A DNA stretch of 6,702 nucleotides, taken from the NCBI GenBank assembly GCA_023419095.1, contig JAEZYN010000104.1, forward strand, positions 1 through 6,702, written 5' to 3'. The notes under the pieces are model-generated. The model made no database searches, had not been told where the DNA came from, and worked only from the letters and a program-made list of their open reading frames with translations. The stretch is from Bacteroidota bacterium. GTDB lineage: Bacteria; Bacteroidota; Bacteroidia; Flavobacteriales; Weeksellaceae. Below are positions 1-5,571 of this stretch, piece by piece (position 1 is the stretch's first letter; the number at the start of each line of letters is the position of its first letter). A program made the position numbers and the translations under genes.

Positions 1-989
1 TGGTAAAGCTGAATGAGGTGACTAAAGAAATACCCGCAAGTGTTTTTGCCAAATTAGAATCCTACAATCCCGGCCACTCCACCAAAGACCGAATAGCGAT
101 CCACATCATAAATGCGGCTGAAAGAAAGGGCCTGCTGAAACCCGGATCTACCGTGGTGGAGACTACTTCGGGCAACACCGGTTTCTCCGTTGCGATGGTT
201 TGTATTATTAAAGGTTACAAATGTATCCTTGCCGTAAGCGATAAAACAAAAAAAGAAAAGATTTCCTATCTGAAAGCACTGGGCGCTACCGTTTACGTTT
301 GCCCGGCAAATGTTCCCGCTGATGATCCGCGTTCATACTATGAAGTGGCGCGCAGGATCGCAGAAGAAACGCCGGATTCCATATACATCAATCAGTATTT
401 TAACGAACTGAATATTGATGCGCATTTTCAGACCACGGGTCCCGAAATTTGGGAGCAAACTGCCGGTAAGATTACACATCTGATCGCCTGCACCGGAACC
501 GGTGGTACACTTTCTGGTTCAGCCAAATTTTTAAAAGAAAAAAATCCGGATATCAAGATCATCGGTGTGGACGCATCAGGCTCAATCTTGAAAACCTACC
601 ATGAAACCGGTGAAATAAACAAAGGCGACATTCATCCGTACCAGATTGAGGGCATGGGTAAAAATCTGATTCCTTCTGCGCTTCTTTTCGATAAGGTAGA
701 TGAATTCGTGCGGGTGAATGACGAAATGGCTGCGTACAGAACACGTGAAATTGCACTGAAGGAAGCAATTATGGGCGGATACACAACCGGTGCGGTTGTT
801 CAGGGACTGCTGCAATACTCTTCTGCTAACCCATTCAAAGAAGATGATGTAGTAGTTGCAATCTTTCCCGATCACGGTTCGCGCTATATCACGAAAGTGT
901 ACAGCGATGAATGGATGCAGGAGCAGGGTTTTGTGAATAATGGCGTACACAGTTACGAGTCACTTTATAAAACAGAGCACGTCAAATAA
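1..989 (+). CDS. PLP-dependent cysteine synthase/CBS-family enzyme, candidate cysteate synthase (CapA-like), 5' end cut by window
   Basis: Fold-type II PLP enzyme that replaces a beta-substituent on a serine derivative with a sulfur nucleophile. The reading frame is open from base 3 and reads VKLNEV before the GTG at 18. This matches the N-terminal 'NTPLVKLN' region of the family, so the true start lies upstream and about 15-20 residues are missing (328 visible; family about 345). In visible numbering, the PLP lysine is K28 in NPGHSTKDR, the substrate loop TSGNTG is at 55-60 and the phosphate-binding GTGGT at 165-169. EGMGKNLIP follows. The loop that contacts the pyridine nitrogen reads GGYTTGA (T261/T262) where O-acetylserine sulfhydrylases usually have SSG. 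There is no C-terminal CBS regulatory domain. An alpha-oxoamine synthase gene lies directly downstream, which suggests cysteate synthesis (O-phosphoserine + sulfite) for sulfonolipids, as known for CapA. Ordinary cysteine or cystathionine synthesis remains possible. The family call is firm; the substrate is inferred. Confidence 0.9.
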   Translation, partial: VKLNEVTKEIPASVFAKLESYNPGHSTKDRIAIHIINAAERKGLLKPGSTVVETTSGNTGFSVAMVCIIKGYKCILAVSDKTKKEKISYLKALGATVYVCPANVPADDPRSYYEVARRIAEETPDSIYINQYFNELNIDAHFQTTGPEIWEQTAGKITHLIACTGTGGTLSGSAKFLKEKNPDIKIIGVDASGSILKTYHETGEINKGDIHPYQIEGMGKNLIPSALLFDKVDEFVRVNDEMAAYRTREIALKEAIMGGYTTGAVVQGLLQYSSANPFKEDDVVVAIFPDHGSRYITKVYSDEWMQEQGFVNNGVHSYESLYKTEHVK

Positions 990-1014
990 AATAAGTGATA
1001 AAACTCATATCCGC

Positions 1015-1045
1015 GGCTTTTTGCAATTGGCAAAAAGCCTTTTTT
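1015..1045 (+). terminator. Intrinsic terminator after the cysteine-synthase-like gene
   Basis: A perfect 10-bp stem (GGCTTTTTGC at 1015-1024 with GCAAAAAGCC at 1030-1039) closes a 5-nt loop and is followed by six T (1040-1045). It lies 26 bases after the stop codon. It implies that the next gene has its own promoter or depends on read-through. Confidence 0.85.
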
Positions 1046-1059
1046 ATGTTTGAAATCAT

Positions 1060-1067
1060 TAACTTTG
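1060..1067 (+). promoter_or_regulatory. Possible Bacteroidota -7 element for the oxoamine synthase gene
   Basis: TAACTTTG matches the TAnnTTTG consensus of the Bacteroidota primary sigma factor and sits 34 bases before the ATG at 1102, downstream of the terminator. No TTTG -33 box is visible at the usual spacing, so this is a weak call. Confidence 0.35.
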
Positions 1068-1101
1068 CCGTTACCATATATTATAAACATTTAATTACAT
1101 A

Positions 1102-2376
1102 ATGACAGATATTTTTGAACGGTTGAGACAGAACCCAGGACCACTGGGGCAGTTTGCGGATTATGCTGAAGGTTACTTTGTATTTCCTAAACTTGAAGGA
1201 CCTATCGGTCCGCGTATGAAATTTCAGGGCCGCGAAGTGGTTTTCTGGAGTGCGAACGACTATCTGGGTCTTTGCAATCATCCTGAAGTTCTGGAAGCAG
1301 ACGCAAAAGCCGCGGCAGAATTCGGAATGTTCTATCCGATGGGCGCACGTGCCATGTCCGGCGAAACTGCTCAGCATCAGCAGCTCGAAAACGAGTTGGC
1401 GGAATTTGTTCAGAAAGAGTCTGCCTATCTGTTGAATTTTGGCTATCAGGGTATGGTTTCTACGATCGACGCTCTGGTTTCACGCCATGACGTGATTGTT
1501 TATGACGCTGATTCACACGCGTGTATCGTGGATGGTGTACGTCTGCACATGGGCAAAAGTTTTACATTTAAACATAATGATATCGCGAGCCTTGAAAAAA
1601 ACCTGGCGCGTGCGACGAAGGTGGCGGAAGAAAACGGCGGCGGAATACTCGTGATTACAGAAGGCGTTTTCGGGATGCGCGGGATGCAGGGGAAAATTAA
1701 GGAAATATGTGATCTGAAATCAAAGTTCAATTTCCGTCTTTTGGTGGATGATGCGCATGGTTTCGGAACCTTGGGAAAAACAGGCGCGGGCGCTGGTGAA
1801 GAACAGGGATGCCAGGATCAGATCGACATCTATTTTTCTACGTTTGCAAAGTCAATGGCAGGTTTTGGTGCGTTTATCGCCGGTGACCAGGAAATCATCA
1901 GAATTTTGAAGTACAATCTGCGTTCGCAGGTTTTCGCGAAATCACTTACAATGCCGATGGTAATAGGAGGTCTTAAAAGACTCGAATTATTGCGCTCACG
2001 TCCGGAAATCAAAGCTAAACTTTGGGAAAATGTACGTAAACTGCAGAAAGGACTTTCGGAAAGAGGATTCAACCTTGGCAATACAAACACATGCGTGACG
2101 CCGGTAATGATGCAGGGTTCCACGGTGGAAGCTACACTTTTAGTTAAAGATTTAAGAGAAAATTATGGTATCTTCACCTCCGTTGTAATTTATCCTGTGA
2201 TCCCGAAAGGTATGATACTTTTAAGACTGATCCCTACTGCATCGCACACAGACTCCGAGATCAATGAAACCCTGGATGCTTTCGATGCAATTCACGATAA
2301 GCTGACTTCCGGTTTCTACAGAGAGCAGGAGCAGAAACTTTTGGAAGAAAAAAACCTTCATTTTAAGAATTCGTAG
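1102..2376 (+). CDS. Alpha-oxoamine synthase (class II aminotransferase fold), candidate cysteate C-fatty-acyltransferase (CapB/SulA-like)
   Basis: Fold-type I PLP enzyme of 424 residues. The family condenses an amino acid with an acyl thioester with loss of CO2 (8-amino-7-oxononanoate synthase, glycine C-acetyltransferase, serine palmitoyltransferase, cysteate acyltransferase). Visible hallmarks are the NDYLGL substrate-site motif near residue 52, H139 in DADSHACIVDG (stacks on PLP), D216 and H219 in the DDAH motif (contact the pyridine nitrogen and O3'), and the Schiff-base lysine K250 in STFAKS, which resembles the serine palmitoyltransferase TFSKS more than the AONS GTLGKA. An N-terminal extension of about 45 residues and a charged C-terminal tail flank the core. 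There is no signal peptide or membrane helix, so a cytosolic enzyme is expected. ATG 1102 has no Shine-Dalgarno, only an A/T-rich leader. The neighbouring cysteate-synthase candidate and the lack of biotin or threonine genes favour a sulfonolipid role. Serine palmitoyltransferase is the main alternative. Confidence 0.88.
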   Translation: MTDIFERLRQNPGPLGQFADYAEGYFVFPKLEGPIGPRMKFQGREVVFWSANDYLGLCNHPEVLEADAKAAAEFGMFYPMGARAMSGETAQHQQLENELAEFVQKESAYLLNFGYQGMVSTIDALVSRHDVIVYDADSHACIVDGVRLHMGKSFTFKHNDIASLEKNLARATKVAEENGGGILVITEGVFGMRGMQGKIKEICDLKSKFNFRLLVDDAHGFGTLGKTGAGAGEEQGCQDQIDIYFSTFAKSMAGFGAFIAGDQEIIRILKYNLRSQVFAKSLTMPMVIGGLKRLELLRSRPEIKAKLWENVRKLQKGLSERGFNLGNTNTCVTPVMMQGSTVEATLLVKDLRENYGIFTSVVIYPVIPKGMILLRLIPTASHTDSEINETLDAFDAIHDKLTSGFYREQEQKLLEEKNLHFKNS

Positions 2377-2403
2377 AATTTTCAAACTGTTATTATTAAA
2401 TAT

Positions 2404-2433
2404 AAACCGCTTGAAATTCAGGCGGTTTTTTTT
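2404..2433 (+). terminator. Intrinsic terminator after the oxoamine synthase gene
   Basis: AAACCGCTTG (2404-2413) pairs with CAGGCGGTTT (2419-2428) through one T-G wobble around a 5-nt loop. A run of eight T extends to 2433. It lies 27 bases after the stop codon. Confidence 0.85.
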
Positions 2434-2440
2434 AGGTTTA
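2411..2440 (+). promoter_or_regulatory. Possible promoter for the rnk-like gene
   Basis: TTG at 2411-2413, a 19-bp spacer and TAGGTTTA at 2433-2440 resemble the Bacteroidota TTG / TAnnTTTG promoter with one mismatch at the last base. It overlaps the preceding terminator and would give a leader of about 40-45 bases before ATG 2491. The call rests on consensus only. Confidence 0.3.
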
Positions 2441-2490
2441 AAGTCGACCATTTTATTTAGCTCAATTTAAAGATTTAAAAATATAAACAC

Positions 2491-2901
2491 ATGAAAGAAA
2501 TTATTATCACCAAACAGGATTCTACCCGTATCCATAAATCAATTATGGATGCGAAAAAGAACAACAGCATAAAAAAAGAAGATGCAGAAAGACTGCTGCG
2601 GGAGCTGCATGCTGCCAGAATTGTTGAATCCGCAGATATTCCGGCGGATGTGGTAACGATGAACTCCGTGGTGAAAATCCATTTTCAGAATAATAAAACC
2701 GAGACCGAATTTAAAATTGTGTATCCTGAGCAGGCCAACATTAAAGAGAAGAAGATATCAATCTTTTCTCCGGTTGCCGCCGCCCTTATCGGCTACCGCG
2801 TGAAAGATGAAATCGACTGGATAGTGCCTTCCGGGATGACAAAGATCATCATCGATGAAATCATCTATCAACCCGAAGCCGCTGGCGATTTTGACCTTTA
2901 A
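2491..2901 (+). CDS. rnk: Rnk-family protein (GreA/GreB C-terminal-domain fold, RNA polymerase-binding)
   Basis: 136 residues, the same length as E. coli Rnk as I recall it. It shares the landmarks PxDVVTMNS (near residues 52-58), a YP turn, SxxxPVAAALIGxRVxDxIxW, and the C-terminal YQPEAAGDFDL, nearly identical to YQPEAAGDYLL in Rnk. Residues about 1-48 form a short charged helical segment and about 50-136 the FKBP-like domain shared with GreA/GreB. The N-terminal part is too short for the long coiled coil that carries the acidic tip of GreA/GreB, so transcript-cleavage stimulation is not expected. Rnk proteins bind RNA polymerase and compete with Gre factors in enterobacteria; the role in this phylum is not established. 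The gene is monocistronic between two terminators. ATG 2491 follows an A-rich leader without Shine-Dalgarno. Automatic pipelines may call it 'GreA/GreB family elongation factor'. Confidence 0.85.
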   Translation: MKEIIITKQDSTRIHKSIMDAKKNNSIKKEDAERLLRELHAARIVESADIPADVVTMNSVVKIHFQNNKTETEFKIVYPEQANIKEKKISIFSPVAAALIGYRVKDEIDWIVPSGMTKIIIDEIIYQPEAAGDFDL

Positions 2902-2924
2902 CGGTTTCCTAATTGGGACAAATC

Positions 2925-2960
2925 AAAAATCCGCCCTGGCTCAGCCAGTGGCGGATTTTT
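2925..2960. terminator. Strong, symmetric intrinsic terminator after rnk
   Basis: AAAAATCCGCC (2925-2935) pairs with GGCGGATTTTT (2950-2960). An inner CTGGC/GCCAG stem (2936-2940 / 2944-2948) closes a TCA loop, with one bulged T at 2949. The A-tract and T-tract make it potentially bidirectional. It lies 23 bases after the rnk stop codon. Confidence 0.9.
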
Positions 2961-3026
2961 ATCGTATATATTGATGTGTTTTTTGGGCTACTAATTCTTC
3001 AGCAAAAATACAAGAGTGATAAGATT

Positions 3027-3048
3027 TATTTTTGCCCAAGTTTGCCCA
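3027..3048 (+). promoter_or_regulatory. -7-like element overlapping a tandem TTTGCCCA repeat upstream of the HTH gene
   Basis: TATTTTTG (3027-3034) fits TAnnTTTG. It runs into two copies of TTTGCCCA at 3031-3038 and 3041-3048, spaced exactly 10 bp, about one helical turn. A partial inverted copy, TGGGCTAC, lies at 2984-2991. No good -33 box is visible. A protein on the repeats would cover the -7 region and likely start site, so autoregulation by the downstream HTH-like protein is possible but unproven. Confidence 0.35.
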
Positions 3049-3090
3049 TTTTTAGGAAAGTATTACCTTAGCGAAAATTAGAAAAAACAT

Positions 3091-4272
3091 ATGGTTCAGG
3101 AGCTGAGACGCGAGTTTGAAGAAATCTATTTCAGCACGGTATCTACCACGAAAGGGCTTGAAGCTTTGGCCGTAAACATCGGCATTTCAAAGAATTCCAT
3201 GCGCCGTTTTCTGGGGAAAATTCAGGATAATACGAAGCTGAGGGATTCCACTTTGAGTTTGATTGCGCAAAGGCTGGGATATAAAGATTACCGTGATTTT
3301 TGCAACAGCGTAGGCCGCGAAAAATACAAACTCGATTTTGAATTGCTCGATATTTATTACGGAATTGTCAAAGGTCAGGGAACTTCATTAAATGAGACGC
3401 GCTTTCAGCTTGCCAATTACTATTTTGCCGAGAAAATTATCTCCAATCATCAAAATTTGAAAGAATTTGTAAAACGTTTTGCCCAGAATGAAGAAGCACT
3501 CGAGTACGTTTTGGCGTGGCATCCGTCTTACGAAAATGTTGCACACAAACATTACCAGGATGCGTTGTTTAATTTTGCTAAAATCACTTCAAAAGCGCAT
3601 ATTAAAGTTTTTGCACTCTCTTTTGTGTATTTCGGCAAATTTATGTCCGAAAATCTGCAGGTAGATGAGTCTGCTAAACTCTTAAACCAAATTGAAAAAT
3701 ATGTGGTGAAAATGCGTAAGGAAAGTCCGGAGTTTGTGGCTTTTCCGGAAGCGAGATACATGATCGCGAGGTGCATTCACGATTATCTGACCAGTGACAG
3801 TAAGGAAGCTTACCGTCTGCCGGTACATCTGCAGCGCGAGCTTACGCTGTCTCACCTGCAGGATATTAATTTTACCGACCGATTTATATATAGCACGTAC
3901 GTTACCAATATCCTGAATATCCTTAAAGATTACGAAAGTGCTGACATTTGTTTTGGCGACGACATCTCGGACAAAAAAATCCGTGAATTTGAGGCGGAAA
4001 ACCATGCTTACCGCGCGCATATTTTTCTCTTCAGACTTGAACGTTCTATTACCCTGTATCATCTCGGAAATAAGGACGCGGCAATGGAGATTTTTGAAAC
4101 GTTGCCCAGCGATATCAATGATGTAAAGACGTTTTCTTTTGACAGTAAGATGTATTTTGAACTGAAATATCTCTATTTCGCACAGAAAATTTATCCCAAA
4201 CGAAAGGATATCCGCCGCCGTTTTGAGCTTTTGGCTAATCAGATGAAATTCAGTTACCTTAAAAAAATTTAA
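3091..4272 (+). CDS. Uncharacterised HTH-like protein with long helical (TPR-like) C-terminal region
   Basis: 393 residues, not recognised as a named family. Residues about 18-43 (LAVNIGISKNSMRRFLGK) look like a helix-turn-helix with recognition helix SKNSMRRF. Residues 50-71 (STLSLIAQRLGYKDYRDFC) resemble the segment following such an HTH in many Bacteroidota proteins, where I recall the pattern 'S..TLRRFWG...TLD.LA..LGY..W.DFC'. From about residue 80 the chain is almost entirely amphipathic helices rich in Tyr/Phe/Leu and Lys/Glu, compatible with TPR-like repeats, as in regulators that sense a ligand through a helical-repeat domain; no clear TPR consensus can be scored by eye. There is no signal peptide or membrane helix. 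ATG 3091 is preceded by an in-frame TAG at 3079, so the start cannot lie upstream of it. The stop overlaps the transporter start by one base, which argues for joint expression. DNA binding and ligand are inferred or unknown. Confidence 0.8.
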   Translation: MVQELRREFEEIYFSTVSTTKGLEALAVNIGISKNSMRRFLGKIQDNTKLRDSTLSLIAQRLGYKDYRDFCNSVGREKYKLDFELLDIYYGIVKGQGTSLNETRFQLANYYFAEKIISNHQNLKEFVKRFAQNEEALEYVLAWHPSYENVAHKHYQDALFNFAKITSKAHIKVFALSFVYFGKFMSENLQVDESAKLLNQIEKYVVKMRKESPEFVAFPEARYMIARCIHDYLTSDSKEAYRLPVHLQRELTLSHLQDINFTDRFIYSTYVTNILNILKDYESADICFGDDISDKKIREFEAENHAYRAHIFLFRLERSITLYHLGNKDAAMEIFETLPSDINDVKTFSFDSKMYFELKYLYFAQKIYPKRKDIRRRFELLANQMKFSYLKKI

Positions 4273-5138
4273 TGTTTGCGGCTTTTTTTACTGTTTTAGG
4301 TCACGCTGCATACGGCACAACCAACGTCTTGTGGAAAAACCCACGAAACGAGATCGGCACGCTGCCACTGATCATTATTAGGAGTTTCTTCTGTATGCTG
4401 ATATTCGCCGCGTCCTTTTTTATACTGCTCGCGCTGAAAGTAATTAGCTATCCCGTTTTCACATGGATTGTTGTACTGAAAACTATGGGCGTCTGCGCAA
4501 TCAATTATTTCGGACTGTTTTTCTATCTGAAATCGATGAAACATGCGCCCGTAGCAAGTGTGGTTGGTTTCGGTAAAATAGGCCTCATCATTGGCGTTGC
4601 CACTGGCTATTTTCTGTATGGGGAAGAAATTTCACCGCTCAAAATCTGCTTGTGCATTTTGGTGCTTATCGGTGTGAGCCTGATAGAGTTTTCTGGCAGA
4701 CGGCAACGATTCACTATATCAAAAGGTTTGCTGTACTCCATTCTCTGCAAAATTTTCTGGGCCACGGCTTATCTGTATGTGCCATTTATCAACAAATTGG
4801 GCCCTGTTCTTTTCTGTCTTATCCTGGAATTCACGGTCTGTACAATGAGTATTTTACTTTTTGGGCGAAAGCCGACAAAGATTGACCTTAAAAATATTTC
4901 GCGACAGACGAAGAACGAAATCGGATTGCTGATCGTGCTCGGCACTTTGGGCACATTTTGTCTGAATTTCGCACTGGCTAACATCAGCATCATTCTGTTT
5001 GCAGTCATCGGACTTATAGAGCCGGTTATCGGATTAATGATTTCTAAGCTGTACCACAAAGAAAAGATGAACAGACTGCAGAAAATAGGAATCGCTGCGG
5101 GCTTGGCGGCAACGTTTATTCTGACAGCCACGAAATAG
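4272..5138 (+). CDS. EamA/DMT-family inner-membrane transporter, substrate unknown
   Basis: 288 residues with about ten hydrophobic helices in two EamA halves (roughly 1-140 and 148-287). The first half ends in the family hallmark YFLYGEEISPLKICLCILVL (a glycine-rich helix, then 'GE', then the helix-5 motif). The second half repeats it as IEPVIGLMISKLYHKE followed by LQKIGIAAGLAATFIL. Length and two-fold repeat fit the drug/metabolite transporter superfamily, whose members export or import amino acids, nucleosides, sugars or other small metabolites; the substrate cannot be read from sequence. The ATG shares its A with the stop codon of the upstream HTH-like gene (TAATG), with no Shine-Dalgarno, so translation is probably coupled. 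The start is consistent with the first helix beginning at residue 2. The regulator-transporter pairing suggests that the substrate may be sensed by the upstream protein, but that is inference. Confidence 0.88.
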   Translation: MFAAFFTVLGHAAYGTTNVLWKNPRNEIGTLPLIIIRSFFCMLIFAASFFILLALKVISYPVFTWIVVLKTMGVCAINYFGLFFYLKSMKHAPVASVVGFGKIGLIIGVATGYFLYGEEISPLKICLCILVLIGVSLIEFSGRRQRFTISKGLLYSILCKIFWATAYLYVPFINKLGPVLFCLILEFTVCTMSILLFGRKPTKIDLKNISRQTKNEIGLLIVLGTLGTFCLNFALANISIILFAVIGLIEPVIGLMISKLYHKEKMNRLQKIGIAAGLAATFILTATK

Positions 5139-5153
5139 TTTTTTTAATACAAA

Positions 5154-5180
5154 AATCCCGTTCGTTTTAAGAACGGGATT
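5154..5180 (-). terminator. Terminator hairpin for the atpDC unit, shared by convergent genes
   Basis: A perfect 10-bp stem, AATCCCGTTC (5154-5163) with GAACGGGATT (5171-5180), encloses a 7-nt loop. Read on the minus strand it is followed by T residues (5155 down to 5151), 22 bases past the atpC stop, as in an intrinsic terminator. On the plus strand the tail is AATATTAAG, a weaker T-tract, so termination of the transporter transcript here is less certain. Confidence 0.8.
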
Positions 5181-5202
5181 AATATTAAGTCCAGAATTCA
5201 GC

Positions 5203-5484
5203 TTATTCAGCCAGAATAATGCCTTTATTATTACTGAATTCCACTACTCCGCTTTTTACCTCGATTGAATATACGCTGTCTGACGTATTTTCCTTGGTAA
5301 AATGATTGGCGTAATTCTCAGGAATTTCATTGGTATAAACCCTTACTTTACCGCCTGTAAGCGATGCTACGATGGCCGCGTGATCTTTCTTGATATGGAA
5401 ATCTCCGTTTTTGCCGGGAAGCAGTACTGAACTTACTTCGCCTTCGAAAGCTACAAATTCAGGGGTTAAAATTTTAATATTCAT
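5203..5484 (-). CDS. atpC: F1F0 ATP synthase epsilon subunit, short form (beta-sandwich domain only)
   Basis: 93 residues. It opens with MNIKILTPEFVAFEGEVSSV and then LPGKNGDFHIKKDHAAIVASL, the conserved LPGxxGxFxIxxxHA signature of the epsilon N-terminal beta-sandwich that binds gamma and the c-ring in the central stalk. It ends with a short strand pair (VEFSNNKGIILAE) and stops there. The C-terminal two-helix domain found in the about 139-residue E. coli protein is absent, as seen in other Bacteroidota. Inhibition of ATP hydrolysis by the extended C-terminal helices is therefore not expected. Residues about 50-68 (YTNEIPENYANHFTKENTSD) look like a loop insertion relative to the compact family pattern. 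The gene follows atpD on the same strand after 87 bases that contain possible RNA structure. ATG 5484 is preceded by AAAGAAA, at most a weak ribosome site. Confidence 0.95.
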   Translation of the reverse strand: MNIKILTPEFVAFEGEVSSVLLPGKNGDFHIKKDHAAIVASLTGGKVRVYTNEIPENYANHFTKENTSDSVYSIEVKSGVVEFSNNKGIILAE

Positions 5485-5490
5485 TTTCTT

Positions 5491-5561
5491 TAGATTTTTA
5501 GATTAAGAGATTTGAGATGGGAGACTGACCAAAAATCTATTGTCTCATATCTAAACTTCTC
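5491..5561 (-). promoter_or_regulatory. Possible structured RNA (hairpin/pseudoknot) between atpD and atpC
   Basis: On the minus strand an imperfect stem pairs 5561-5542 with 5525-5506 (GAGAC/GTCTC next to the loop, then further pairs with interruptions). Its 16-nt loop contains TAGATTTTTGG (5539-5529), complementary over 11 bases (one G-U) to CTAAAAATCTA (5501-5491), six bases upstream of the atpC start codon. The geometry allows an H-type pseudoknot or two competing hairpins. The region is A/T-rich, so chance pairing is a real alternative. Confidence 0.35.
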
Positions 5562-5571
5562 AAGTCTAACT

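Noticed and set aside
18..20. GTG at 18 as start codon of the first gene
   Set aside because: The frame continues upstream with VKLNE, which matches the conserved N-terminus of the family; the gene is cut by the window edge.
559..950. Minus-strand open frames inside the first gene
   Set aside because: They lie wholly antisense to a well-conserved enzyme and show no recognisable domains; treated as shadows, as are similar ones at 1081-1377, 1500-1730, 1830-2123, 3552-4062, 4296-4544 and 4769-5131.
1102..2376. Naming the oxoamine synthase as glycine C-acetyltransferase (kbl) or bioF
   Set aside because: No tdh or biotin genes are adjacent, the Schiff-base motif is TFAKS rather than GTLGKA, and the upstream neighbour favours amino-sulfonate chemistry; family level is all that can be asserted.
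3031..3048. TTTGCCCA repeat as a CRISPR or mobile-element end
   Set aside because: Only two 8-bp copies without spacers, and no cas gene, transposase or target duplication; a regulatory site is simpler.
2377..3090. Search for tRNA, small ORFs or riboswitch in the rnk flanks
   Set aside because: The flanks hold only two terminator hairpins, weak promoter-like boxes and the octamer repeat; no cloverleaf or convincing coding frame was seen.
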